A DNA stretch of 25,983 nt from Chloroflexota bacterium (lineage in GTDB: Bacteria > Chloroflexota > Limnocylindria > QHBO01), in NCBI GenBank assembly GCA_013820865.1, contig JACDHU010000001.1:1-25983 (forward strand), read 5' to 3'. This document shows, in pieces, positions 1 through 7,744 of the stretch. Made by a program: the position numbers and the translations under genes. Positions within the stretch are counted from its first letter, which is position 1; each line of letters starts with the position of its first letter. The notes under the pieces are model-generated. The model saw only the letters and a list, made by a program, of their open reading frames with translations. It ran no database searches and was not told the origin of the DNA.

Positions 1-1725
1 CACATCGAGCAGAAGAACTTCGACCCGGTCACCCGCGTCGCCGGCGCGCTCGCGTTCCATACCGTTGTCGATAGTCAGGCGCGCAAGGTCATCGAGGCGC
101 GCAGCGTGGCCACCCTGTTCCGTGGCTACGAGGTGATCATGATGGGCCGCGACCCGCGCGACGCCATCTTCATCACGAGTCGCGCCTGTGGCGTTTGCGG
201 CGGCGTTCACTCCACGGCTGCGGCACTGGCGATCGAGATGGCCTGCGGCGTCAAGCCGCCGCCACTGGGTACGGTCGTGCGCAACCTGCTCCTGGCCATC
301 GAATACCTCTATGACAACCCGCTCCACCTTTTCCTGCTTGCGGGACCGGACTACTCGGAGGCGATCGTCTCGAAGACGAACCCCGAGCTCTATCGCCGAG
401 CGGAGCAGACGCCCGCGCCGCACAGCAACGTGCATGGCTACAGCAAGATCTCCGACATCATGCGCGACCTGAATCCGCTGGAGGGCAGCCTCTACCTCGA
501 GGCCCTTGGCATGACGCGGGTGGCGCGCGAGGCGTACGTCCTCATCGGCGGAAAGTATCCGCATCCGCAGACGATCGTGCCCGGTGGCATCAGCGCCACG
601 GTTACCCTCTCGACGCTGAACGAGATCTACCTTCGCATTCAACGGTTCTTCGACTACGCCAAGCGGGTTGTCGCCATCTACGACGATATCTGCGACTTCT
701 TCTACGATGCCGATCCGCGCTACCGCGACGTCGGCCGCACGAGCGCCAACCTGATCGACCTCGGCCAGTGGGACGACCCTGACGCGTACGATGCGACCTA
801 CGAGAACTGCGGCGCGTGGGGTGAGCAGCGCTGGGCGACGCCCGGCGTCATCATCGACGGCAAGCAGGTCACGACCAACCTGCAGCACATCAACCTGGGA
901 CTCGAGGAGTTCGTCGAGCACTCCTTCTACGAGGAGTGGGCGGGCGACGGGGTGCGCCATGCGACGGATCCGCTGGGCGCGCCGCTGTCGCCGTACCATC
1001 CGTGGAACAAGAGCACCAAGCCGCGGCCCCAGGCAACCAGCTGGCGTGAGAAGTACACCTGGGCGACGGCGCCGCGGTGGGACCGCCAGGCGATGGACGC
1101 CGAGGCGTCGGCACGGCTGTGGAACACGGCGCTGGCACAGAAGATTCCTTCCAACCCGTACATCGAGTCGACCGGGCACTCGCTCAAGTTGCTGCTTCCC
1201 GCCGGACGGCTGCCGCAGACGGAGCTGGAGTGGAAGGTTCCGGACGTGTGGAATGCCTTCGAGCGCAACCGAGGTCGTGCCTACTCCGTCGCCTACACGT
1301 CGCTCGTGGCGCTCAACCTGTGGTCCGCGGCGAGCGACCTCATGAAGGCCGGGCAGACGGCGGTGAGCACGAAGTTCGAGATTCCCAAGAGTGGCACCCA
1401 GTTGGGCGTCGGGTTCTGGGGCGCCGGTCGCGGGTTCCTGTCGCATCATCTCGAGCTCGAGGATGGCGTCGTCACGAACTACCAGATCGTCACTCCGTCG
1501 ACCATCAACGCGTCGCCGCGAGATCCATGGGACACCCCCGGAAAGTACGAGGAGGCGGTGCTCAACACGCCGATTCTCGAGACGGGGAATGGCGGTTTCC
1601 AGGGCATCGACGTGTTGCGTGCGATTCGGTCGTTCGACCCGTGCATGCCGTGCACGACCCATATCCACAGCGACGAGGGCGTCGTCACCCGTGAGATCAA
1701 TACCTGCGCCTGCGGTGTCGACTGA
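1..1725 (+). CDS. hucL: [NiFe] hydrogenase large subunit, group 2a/Huc-like (5' truncated)
   Basis: Catalytic large subunit of an H2-uptake [NiFe] hydrogenase. The frame is open from base 1, so the N-terminus lies outside the window; 574 residues are visible. The NiFe site is clear: RACGVCGG gives Cys63 and Cys66, and DPCMPCTTH gives Cys548, Cys551 and His554. About 20 residues follow that His, the peptide normally removed by a maturation protease, and here they contain a Cys-Ala-Cys. The GGKYPHPQT and VPGGIS segments resemble actinobacterial group 2a (Huc) large subunits as I remember them; groups 1f or 1l are possible alternatives. It shares long stretches with the group 1h large subunit at 5933 (HGY, LNPLEG, HPWN, FDPC) but is clearly distinct. 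The gene overlaps the next one. Family assignment is certain, subgroup moderate. Confidence 0.93.
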   Translation, partial: HIEQKNFDPVTRVAGALAFHTVVDSQARKVIEARSVATLFRGYEVIMMGRDPRDAIFITSRACGVCGGVHSTAAALAIEMACGVKPPPLGTVVRNLLLAIEYLYDNPLHLFLLAGPDYSEAIVSKTNPELYRRAEQTPAPHSNVHGYSKISDIMRDLNPLEGSLYLEALGMTRVAREAYVLIGGKYPHPQTIVPGGISATVTLSTLNEIYLRIQRFFDYAKRVVAIYDDICDFFYDADPRYRDVGRTSANLIDLGQWDDPDAYDATYENCGAWGEQRWATPGVIIDGKQVTTNLQHINLGLEEFVEHSFYEEWAGDGVRHATDPLGAPLSPYHPWNKSTKPRPQATSWREKYTWATAPRWDRQAMDAEASARLWNTALAQKIPSNPYIESTGHSLKLLLPAGRLPQTELEWKVPDVWNAFERNRGRAYSVAYTSLVALNLWSAASDLMKAGQTAVSTKFEIPKSGTQLGVGFWGAGRGFLSHHLELEDGVVTNYQIVTPSTINASPRDPWDTPGKYEEAVLNTPILETGNGGFQGIDVLRAIRSFDPCMPCTTHIHSDEGVVTREINTCACGVD

Positions 1726-2242
1726 CGTGATCCTGGTTGGCGGGGTTGGCTATACGTTCCTCGGGGACCTCTCGTTTGGAGCGATCCTCGTTGAACGACT
1801 GCGTCGTCGGTCCTGGCCGTCCAGCGTCGCGATCGAGGATGTCAGCTATAACCCGATCACGGTCATGGATTGGCTGCGAGATGCCCCGGACCGCTTCGAT
1901 CGCGCCGTGTTGATCTCCGCAGTCGAGCGAGGGGATGAGCCCGGCCACCTGCGACGCTCGCGATGGACGGCCACGGCCCATTCGACCGCTGAGGTGCAGG
2001 CGTGCGTGGCCGAAGCGGTGACCGGGAGCATCGGCCTCGACAATCTCCTGGTCATTGGCACGCACTTCGGACTGCTTCCGAAGGACACGACGGTGATCGA
2101 GCTGGAGCCCGTCGATAGCGGGTGGGGCGAGGGGCTCAGCCCCGTTGCCGAGCAACGTGCCGCGGAGCTCGAAAGCTGGCTCGTCGCCGAATTTGGTGAA
2201 CTCGCGTCGGTTGCCCCGGCATCGGCCGTGGAGATCGGATGA
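1715..2242 (+). CDS. Hydrogenase maturation protease homologue with lost metal ligands
   Basis: HyaD/HybD/HycI-fold protein of 175 aa. The N-terminal GGVGYTFLGDLSFG (residues 9-22) matches the family pattern G-x-G-N-x-x-x-G-D-D/E-x-x-G. The family normally binds Ni through an acidic residue after GD, a central Asp, and a His. Here the first is Leu19 and the second Ser68 (in AVLISAVERG); only a His near position 89 remains. The intact relatives at 3020 and 11316 have all three. It is therefore probably not a peptidase; a chaperone or scaffold role on the large-subunit precursor is inference. Start is uncertain: GTG at 1715 overlaps the preceding stop codon, and GTG at 1727 would follow it directly. 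Neither has a strong ribosome site. The downstream gene overlaps by ATGA. Confidence 0.75.
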   Translation: MSTDVILVGGVGYTFLGDLSFGAILVERLRRRSWPSSVAIEDVSYNPITVMDWLRDAPDRFDRAVLISAVERGDEPGHLRRSRWTATAHSTAEVQACVAEAVTGSIGLDNLLVIGTHFGLLPKDTTVIELEPVDSGWGEGLSPVAEQRAAELESWLVAEFGELASVAPASAVEIG

Positions 2243-2637
2243 CCACGAACGCCGCCCGGACCGATGGGCTCGATGCGATCCGTTGTCGTGACGACATCCT
2301 CCAGGCCATGTACTGGCTGCGCGGCGAGGATCCTGGCGCCGATCCTGATCTGCCCAAGCTCGAGCGGCTGCTCGTCACCGATGTCGCCCTCATCCGGTCG
2401 CAGTTGGTAACGCTCGTCGACGACGGTCTGGTCGAGGAGCATCACGATCGGTACCGACTCACCGAAACCGGCACGCGCGAGGGCGGTCGCCGCTTTGCGG
2501 ACGAGTTTGCCGACCTGACGCGCAGCGCCCACGGCGACTGTCCACCGAACTGTCCGCATTGCGTGGGGATCGCTCGTGACGCGTGCACCCACTGCCTCGG
2601 GGGTGAGCCCGACGGCTCCTCGTGGGCCGGGGCGTGA
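2239..2637 (+). CDS. Winged-helix protein with C-terminal Cys cluster
   Basis: Protein of 132 aa, start ATG overlapping the previous stop (ATGA). Residues about 12-90 look like a winged helix-turn-helix: a helix, then the segment RLLVTDVALIRSQLVTLVDD, then a wing ending in YRLTETG, as in PadR/MarR-type or wHTH adaptor proteins. The tail holds five cysteines in 19 residues: Cys101, Cys105, Cys108, Cys116 and Cys119 (CPPNCPHC and CTHC), enough to bind zinc or an Fe-S cluster. I do not recognise a named family. It sits between the two protease homologues in the hydrogenase operon, so either a metal- or redox-responsive regulator or a non-DNA-binding assembly factor fits. The fold is inferred from sequence pattern only. 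Confidence 0.8.
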   Translation: MTTNAARTDGLDAIRCRDDILQAMYWLRGEDPGADPDLPKLERLLVTDVALIRSQLVTLVDDGLVEEHHDRYRLTETGTREGGRRFADEFADLTRSAHGDCPPNCPHCVGIARDACTHCLGGEPDGSSWAGA

Positions 2638-3023
2638 CAGTCGTGCCCATCACGCCGCGCGATCGGATCATTCTCCTTGCTCAGCGGTCGAGCGCTGCGC
2701 CTCCTGACGACTTCGACGACCTCATGTCGTGGGTAGCCGAGCGGGCCGCCGAGATCGACACGTTGCCCGACGAGAGCCGCGACCGCGTGCTGGCCCTCCT
2801 CGATGGCGTCGACCTCTTGCACCGCCAGGGGTTGAGCCGCTTCGTCGACCGAGTCCGGCTGCTTGGCGGCAGGGGAATGCTCGAGCGGCTCACCGAGGAT
2901 TCGGTCGTGAGCGCGTTGCTCGACCTCTACGACCTGGCGCCCGGCGATGACGAGGTGCGCCAGGCGGCCGCGCGACGGTCGCCCCTGGTCCAGATTGGCG
3001 ATCCACCGCCGGCCACCGAATGA
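2634..3023 (+). CDS. Small helical hydrogenase-operon protein, related to the N-terminus of HhyE
   Basis: About 129 aa, probably mostly helical, with no Cys and no membrane segment. I chose GTG at 2634 because it forms a GTGA overlap with the previous stop; GTG at 2622 and 2643 are also in frame. Its middle, from LLDGVDLLHRQGLSRFVDRV through ERLTEDSVVSALLDLYDLAP, aligns by eye with residues about 38-87 of the NifU/Rieske-like protein at 7745 (LVRLLMQLYGAGLRRIMEI through ERLADDELIASLLVLHDLHP). It looks like a free-standing copy of that N-terminal domain, without the Fe-S parts. Function is unknown; binding to the hydrogenase or to an electron-transfer partner is plausible. Confidence 0.8.
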   Translation: MTVVPITPRDRIILLAQRSSAAPPDDFDDLMSWVAERAAEIDTLPDESRDRVLALLDGVDLLHRQGLSRFVDRVRLLGGRGMLERLTEDSVVSALLDLYDLAPGDDEVRQAAARRSPLVQIGDPPPATE

Positions 3024-3544
3024 CAACGACACATCGCGTCCTCGTCGCGGGAATGGGAAATGAGCTGCTCGGCGACGACGGCTTCGGAATTCTCGCCGCG
3101 CAGCGCTGTGCGCAGGCGGATCTCGGCGCGGACGTGACGGTGGTCGAAGCCGGCATCGCCGGCATCGGTCTTGTGCAGGACCTCATGGACCGATACGACA
3201 CGGTCATCGTGCTCGATGCCGTTGATCGTGACGGGCCTCCAGGCTCGCTGCATGTGCTCGAGATCACCGTTCCTGAGCTCTCCGAACTCGACGGGGACCA
3301 GCGTCGCGCGTTGCTGGCCGACATGCATCACACCGTGCCGTCGAAGGTGCTGATCCTGGCACGGGCGCTTGGCGTCCTTCCTGGCCGGTCGTACCTGGTG
3401 GGCTGCCAGCCGATGAGCGTGGAGCTTGGCGCGGGCCTCAGCGCGCCGGTAGCCGCGGCTCTCGACGCCGTGGTCGATCAGGTCCGTCAGCTCGCCGCAC
3501 GGCATCATCCGACGCATGCCTCAGCCCGCGCCGGGGCGGCCTGA
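3020..3544 (+). CDS. Hydrogenase maturation protease (HyaD/HycI family)
   Basis: Nickel-dependent endopeptidase that trims the C-terminus of the large subunit after Ni insertion, here presumably the one ending at 1725. It has 174 aa, typical of the family. The motif GMGNELLGDDGFG is at residues 11-23. Expected metal ligands are present: Asp20, Asp66 (VIVLDAVD), and His103 or His104 (DMHHTV). A conserved GCQPMSVELGAGLS segment lies near 128-141, as in other family members. ATG overlaps the previous stop by ATGA and hypC follows six bases after the stop codon. The second, intact protease at 11316 presumably serves the group 1h enzyme; such proteases are normally specific to one large subunit. 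Confidence 0.93.
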   Translation: MTTTHRVLVAGMGNELLGDDGFGILAAQRCAQADLGADVTVVEAGIAGIGLVQDLMDRYDTVIVLDAVDRDGPPGSLHVLEITVPELSELDGDQRRALLADMHHTVPSKVLILARALGVLPGRSYLVGCQPMSVELGAGLSAPVAAALDAVVDQVRQLAARHHPTHASARAGAA

Positions 3545-3549
3545 GCGCC

Positions 3550-3783
3550 ATGTGCCGAGCCGTGCCGCACAAAGTGCTCGAGGTGCGCGAGGACCGTGCG
3601 CGGGTGCTGGAGATCGATCGGGAGCATTGGGTCCGCGTCGAGGCGATGCCGGACCTCCAGGCCGGAGAGTACGTGGTGGTCTACGCGGGCCAGGCCCTCG
3701 AGCGCATCCCGAATGACGAGGCCGAGGACTTCCTGCGCTTCAATGCTGAGATGGAGCAGATGCTCGAGGACGCGAGCCGATGA
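3550..3783 (+). CDS. hypC: HypC/HupF hydrogenase assembly chaperone
   Basis: Small chaperone of 77 aa. HypC carries the Fe(CN)2CO unit with HypD and hands it to the hydrogenase large-subunit precursor. It starts MCRAVPHKVLEV, so the essential Cys2 is present, followed by the OB-like barrel. The usual conserved His before the GFAL-type segment is not obvious: the matching region reads YVVVYAGQALERI, with Tyr where HypC usually has His. The normal MCLAIPGKV motif is also altered (Arg3, and His7 in place of Gly). These changes suggest a specialised or weakened HypC. The neighbouring DUF6390 protein, which overlaps by ATGA, may share or take over part of the work. Confidence 0.88.
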   Translation: MCRAVPHKVLEVREDRARVLEIDREHWVRVEAMPDLQAGEYVVVYAGQALERIPNDEAEDFLRFNAEMEQMLEDASR

Positions 3784-4526
3784 TCGAGGCTCCATCTGCG
3801 TCGCCGCTGGCCGGTACGCTGCGCTTCGTGCGCTATGCCTTCATGCCGAACCGGCTGCAGTATTGCGGTGGCGACGACAATCGCACACTGCTCCAGTACG
3901 CGACCGAGGGCATAACTGATGGCGGCCTCACGCCACTGCTGCGACGCTTCACGGGGGCGATGCCCTACCTGGAGCTCATCGCGCGCGCGAACAGCATTGC
4001 GGACCCGTTCGATCGGCGGGTCGTGGACGCGTACTGGATCGGGAATTCGCTGCTCGAGCGGGTGGAGGTCCGCGAACTGTACGACGACATGCTGGCCCGC
4101 TTTGGGTCGCGATTGAACGGCCGAATGCGCGAGATCGTGCTCGGCAAGGCACCGGCGGGAGCGCGTCCTCATCACAGCTTCCATGTGCTCGACGTGCACT
4201 CCCGTGTCGGCGAGCTGAGCCATTCGATGGAGACGCTCGATGGCTGCCGCGTCTCATGGGGCCGCGTAGTCGCCGTCGAGGGCGGCGAGCTGGTCGTTGA
4301 TCGCCCGCCGCTGGAATTGGACGAGGGCAGGCTCGCGTTCGGCGCGCCACGTCGGGAGCGCGCGCTGCGACAGTTGGACGGGTACGGCTTCGCCGACGCC
4401 GCGGCGGTGGGCAACTGGGTCAGCTTGCACTGGGGGTGGGTCTGCGAGGTGCTGACCGACGCCGAACGCGCCTCACTCGAATACTGGACGCTGCACCACC
4501 TCGCCATCGCCAACCAGACGATCTGA
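3780..4526 (+). CDS. DUF6390 family protein with internal HypC-like domain (copy 1)
   Basis: Soluble 248-aa protein, last gene of the first hydrogenase operon, coupled to hypC by an ATGA overlap. I place it in the hydrogenase-associated family DUF6390 from memory. The N-terminal part (about 14-140) has conserved patches YCGGDD, PYLELIA, DRRVVDAYW, NSLLER and HHSFHV. Residues about 154-228 resemble HypC: Cys156 followed five residues later by Gly161 and then RVVAVEG, and later GNWVSLHWGWV with His217. These correspond to Cys2, the MCLAIPGKV pattern and the conserved His of HypC. It is paralogous to the protein at 12669, which also directly follows a hypC. Role is inferred: cofactor carrier or large-subunit chaperone. 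Confidence 0.85.
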   Translation: MIEAPSASPLAGTLRFVRYAFMPNRLQYCGGDDNRTLLQYATEGITDGGLTPLLRRFTGAMPYLELIARANSIADPFDRRVVDAYWIGNSLLERVEVRELYDDMLARFGSRLNGRMREIVLGKAPAGARPHHSFHVLDVHSRVGELSHSMETLDGCRVSWGRVVAVEGGELVVDRPPLELDEGRLAFGAPRRERALRQLDGYGFADAAAVGNWVSLHWGWVCEVLTDAERASLEYWTLHHLAIANQTI

Positions 4527-4832
4527 TCGGCGGACCGGGAACCGAACCCGCTACCTGCGTTCGACAGTTACCCGCTGCGAGCGACCGCGGTAGCCTTATC
4601 TTCTCACCAGGATGAGCTACCGGATGTCACTCCGTCAAAAGCATCCTTGTCATTCCCGTCACGTCGGGCGCCGAAGCAGATCGGTCAGCCCGTTGCGCCT
4701 TTGCGCCATCCGTGCCGAGCCGGTGAGGGATTCCGACGGTCCTCGATGGTGGAGGCGCTGGGCATCTTCGTCCTCGTTGCACTCCGAGACAGCTGTCGCC
4801 GGTATCGAGCCCGCATGGGAAGGAGAAACCCT
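4527..4832 (+). other. Intergenic region upstream of the group 1h hydrogenase operon
   Basis: About 306 bp between two hydrogenase operons. An open frame extends upstream of hhyS from 4647, but the encoded peptide is basic, low in family resemblance and precedes the expected start, so I treat it as non-coding. A perfect 7-bp inverted repeat, CGGTAGC at 4588-4594 and GCTACCG at 4616-4622, lies here and could be a stem-loop or an operator. The promoter of the hhy operon should be in this stretch, but I see no convincing -35/-10 pair. Confidence 0.6.
4817..4828 (+). promoter_or_regulatory. Ribosome binding site fixing the hhyS start
   Basis: Purine run GGGAAGGAGAAA with AGGAG at 4821-4825, seven bases before ATG 4833. 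It decides the start against the in-frame ATG codons at 4647 and 4815. Confidence 0.85.
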
Positions 4833-5906
4833 ATGACGACCTTTGGCCAGGTGGAAGGAACCGCAACCAGGGATGAAGCTCCGTTGGTCCATGTCCTGTG
4901 GATCAACGCGGGATTGAGCTGCGACGGCGACTCGGTGGCATTGACCGCCGCGACTCAGCCGAGCATTGAGGAGATCGTGCTCGGAGCCCTGCCGGGACTC
5001 CCGAGGGTCGCGGTCCACTGGCCCCTGATCGACTACGACAATGGCCCGGTCGGCGGCGTCAACGACTTCATTGAGTGGTTCTTCAAGGCCGAGCGCGGCG
5101 AGCTCGACCCCTTCGTGCTGGTGGTCGAAGGGTCGATCCCGAACGAGAAGATCAACGGCGAAGGCTACTGGTCGGGCTTCGGCACGAATCCCGAGACCGG
5201 ACAGCCGATCACGACGAACGAGTGGCTCGATCGCCTGGCGCCGAAGGCCCTTGCCATCGTGGCAGCCGGCACCTGCGCCACGTACGGTGGCATCCATGCC
5301 ATGGCCGGCAACCCGACCGGTGCCATGGGCGTGCCGGACTATCTCGGCTGGGACTTCAGGACGGGCGCCGGCATTCCGATCGTCTGCATCCCGGGCTGCC
5401 CGACCCATCCGGATAACTTCTCGGAAACGCTGCTCTACCTCCTCTACCAGGCGGCCGGCTCCGCGCCGATGATCCCGCTGGACGATGCGCTGCGGCCGAC
5501 TTGGCTGTTCGGCAAGACGGTGCATGAGGGCTGCGATCGCGCAGGGTATTACGAACAGGGTGACTTCACGACCGAGTACGGCTCGCCGAAATGCCTGGTC
5601 AAGATCGGCTGTTGGGGGCCGGTCGTGAAATGCAACGTGCCGAAGCGCGGTTGGATCAACGGCGTCGGCGGCTGTCCCAATGTCGGCGGAATCTGCATCG
5701 GCTGCACCATGCCCGGCTTCCCCGACAAGTTCATGCCATTCATGGACGAGCCACCCGGCGCGCGTGTCTCCACCGCGGCGAGCGGCGCCTACGGAAGCGT
5801 CATCCGCGGCCTGCGGACCATGACGATGCGAACGGTGGACAAGGAGCCGAAGTGGCGCCACCCGGGCGACAAGCTCACCACCGGCTATCAGAAGTCCTGG
5901 CAGTAG
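4833..5906 (+). CDS. hhyS: Group 1h high-affinity [NiFe] hydrogenase small subunit
   Basis: Electron-transfer subunit of 357 aa with three Fe-S cluster sites and no Tat signal peptide, consistent with a cytoplasmic-side enzyme. The opening HVLWINAGLSCDGDSVALT is typical of group 1h/5. Proximal cluster ligands are Cys30, Asp33 (CDGD in place of CxxC), Cys148 and Cys189, giving the 3Cys-1Asp cluster described for the Ralstonia actinobacterial-type hydrogenase. The distal site is His231, Cys234, Cys254 and Cys260. The third site has Cys267, Cys281, Cys288 and Cys291, so a 4Cys [4Fe-4S] medial cluster is likely. The C-terminal residues YQKSWQ end about 26 bp before hhyL. Group 1h enzymes oxidise H2 at atmospheric levels to feed the respiratory chain. 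Confidence 0.97.
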   Translation: MTTFGQVEGTATRDEAPLVHVLWINAGLSCDGDSVALTAATQPSIEEIVLGALPGLPRVAVHWPLIDYDNGPVGGVNDFIEWFFKAERGELDPFVLVVEGSIPNEKINGEGYWSGFGTNPETGQPITTNEWLDRLAPKALAIVAAGTCATYGGIHAMAGNPTGAMGVPDYLGWDFRTGAGIPIVCIPGCPTHPDNFSETLLYLLYQAAGSAPMIPLDDALRPTWLFGKTVHEGCDRAGYYEQGDFTTEYGSPKCLVKIGCWGPVVKCNVPKRGWINGVGGCPNVGGICIGCTMPGFPDKFMPFMDEPPGARVSTAASGAYGSVIRGLRTMTMRTVDKEPKWRHPGDKLTTGYQKSWQ

Positions 5907-5932
5907 GCTCGACGAGCGAAGGAGATTCACCG

Positions 5933-7741
5933 ATGACGACCGTAGCGCAGAAGGCCTACAACTCCACCGGGAAGGACAGCAACCTCGTCGAGATGGCGTG
6001 GGATCCGATCACCCGCATCGTCGGCAGCCTCGGCATCTACACGAAGATCGACTTTGCCAAGAAGCAGGTGGTCGAGTGCCACAGCACGTCGTCGATCTTC
6101 CGCGGCTACTCGATCTTCATGAAGGGCAAGGACCCGCGCGACGCCCATTTCATCACCAGCCGTATCTGCGGCATCTGCGGCGATAACCACGCGACCTGTT
6201 CGGTCTACACCCAGAACATGGCGTACGGCGTTCAGCCGCCGTACCTGGCGGAGTGGATCATCAACCTCGGCGAGGCCGCCGAGTACATGTTCGACCACAA
6301 CATCTTCCAGGAGAACCTGGTCGGGGTCGATTACTGCGAGCGAATGGTCGCCGAGACGAACCCCGGCGTCCTTGATCTCGCCAACAAGACCGAGGCGCCG
6401 AACGCGTCGATCCACGGCTACCGCACCATCGGCGACATCATGCGCTCGCTCAACCCGCTGGAGGGCGACTTCTACAAGGAAGCGCTCGTCATGAGCCGGC
6501 TGACGCGCGAGATGTTCTGCCTGATGGAGGGGCGCCACGTCCATCCGTCAACGCTCTATCCGGGCGGTGTCGGCACGGTCGCCACCATCCAGCTCTTTAC
6601 CGACTACCTCACGCGGCTCATGCGCTACGTGGAGTTCATGAAGCGCGTCGTGCCGCTGCACGACGACCTGTTCGACTTCTTCTACGAGGCCCTTCCTGGG
6701 TACGAGCAGGTCGGCAATCGCCGTATCCTTCTCAACTGCTGGGGCAGCTTCCAGAATCCGGAGGTCTGCAACTTCCAGTACAAGGACATGACCGAGTGGG
6801 GTCGCGCCATGTACGTGACCCCCGGCATCGTGGTCGACGGCAAGCTCGTCACGAACGACCTCGTCAAGATCAACCTCGGCATCCGCATCCTGCTCGGCTC
6901 CTCGTTCTACGAGGACTGGGTCGACCAGGAGAAGTTCGTCGACAAGGACCCGCTGGGGAACCCGGTCGACATGCGGCATCCGTGGAACCAGCACACCATC
7001 CCGCGTCCGCAGAAGCGCGACTTCGATGACAAGTACACGTGGGTCATGAGCCCACGCTGGTTCGACGGGACCGATCACTTGGCGCTGGACACTGGCGGCG
7101 GACCGCTCGCGCGCCTGTGGTCGACCGCCCTCTCGGGTCTGGTTGACATCGGGTACGTCAAGGCGACCGGAAACAGCGTGCAGATCAACCTGCCGCGAAC
7201 GATCTCCATGCCCGAGACGAGCTACGAGTGGAAGATCCCGCAGTGGAGCAACACCATCGAGCGCAACCGCGCCCGGACGTACTTCCAGGCCTACGCCGCC
7301 GGATGCGCGCTCTACTTCATCGAGCGAGCGCTCGAAGAGGTTCGTGCCGGCCATACCAAGACCTGGAACGAGTTCAAGGTGCCCGATGAGGGCATCGGCG
7401 TCGGCTTCACCGAGGCCGTGCGCGGCGTGCTGAGCCACCACATGGTCATCCGCGACGGCAAGATCGCCAACTACCACCCGTATCCGCCGACGCCGTGGAA
7501 CGCCAATCCGCGTGACACGTACGGCACGCCCGGGCCATACGAGGACGCCGTGATGAACACGCCGATCTTCGAGGACAACGATCTGGCCAACTTCAAGGGC
7601 ATCGACATCATGCGTACCGTGCGCAGCTTCGATCCCTGTCTCCCATGCGGCGTGCACATGTACCTCGGAAAGGGGCACGTGGTCGAGCGGCGGCATTCCC
7701 CGGCGGGAATGCCGAACCCTGAACAGCTCGTGATTGGCTGA
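5933..7741 (+). CDS. hhyL: Group 1h high-affinity [NiFe] hydrogenase large subunit
   Basis: Catalytic subunit of 602 aa, full length for the family. It starts at ATG 5933 with AAGGAG at 5919-5924. NiFe site: RICGICG gives Cys79 and Cys82, and DPCLPCGVH gives Cys569, Cys572 and His575. The 27 residues after His575 (through PEQLVIG) should be removed by a protease, most likely the one at 11316. Strings such as SSIFRGYSIFMKGKDPRDA, YVTPGIVVDGKLVT and RSFDPCLPCGVHMYLG are those of group 1h. It works with HhyS at 4833. The HhyE-type Fe-S protein starts four bases after the stop. Relative to the partial large subunit at 1-1725 it is a distinct hydrogenase, not a recent duplicate. Confidence 0.97.
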   Translation: MTTVAQKAYNSTGKDSNLVEMAWDPITRIVGSLGIYTKIDFAKKQVVECHSTSSIFRGYSIFMKGKDPRDAHFITSRICGICGDNHATCSVYTQNMAYGVQPPYLAEWIINLGEAAEYMFDHNIFQENLVGVDYCERMVAETNPGVLDLANKTEAPNASIHGYRTIGDIMRSLNPLEGDFYKEALVMSRLTREMFCLMEGRHVHPSTLYPGGVGTVATIQLFTDYLTRLMRYVEFMKRVVPLHDDLFDFFYEALPGYEQVGNRRILLNCWGSFQNPEVCNFQYKDMTEWGRAMYVTPGIVVDGKLVTNDLVKINLGIRILLGSSFYEDWVDQEKFVDKDPLGNPVDMRHPWNQHTIPRPQKRDFDDKYTWVMSPRWFDGTDHLALDTGGGPLARLWSTALSGLVDIGYVKATGNSVQINLPRTISMPETSYEWKIPQWSNTIERNRARTYFQAYAAGCALYFIERALEEVRAGHTKTWNEFKVPDEGIGVGFTEAVRGVLSHHMVIRDGKIANYHPYPPTPWNANPRDTYGTPGPYEDAVMNTPIFEDNDLANFKGIDIMRTVRSFDPCLPCGVHMYLGKGHVVERRHSPAGMPNPEQLVIG

Positions 7742-7744
7742 CGG

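Noticed and set aside
4528..4625. tRNA-like pieces on the minus strand (a GGTAGCTC-type D-arm string and a GGGTTCGG-type T-arm string)
   Set aside because: No complementary acceptor stem, poor T-stem and no recognisable anticodon arm at the right distance; the D-arm string is part of a 7-bp inverted repeat.
4647..4832. N-terminal extension of the HhyS frame
   Set aside because: The 62 extra residues are basic and unlike any hydrogenase small subunit, and a clear AGGAG precedes ATG 4833.
4659..5930. Long minus-strand open frame opposite hhyS (423 aa), and similar long frames opposite hhyL and cbbL
   Set aside because: They mirror strongly coded genes in a high-GC genome; composition is Arg/Ala/Asp-rich and no family motif is present.
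5591..5932. Upstream extension of the HhyL frame overlapping hhyS
   Set aside because: It is the shadow of hhyS in another frame; AAGGAG before ATG 5933 fixes the real start.
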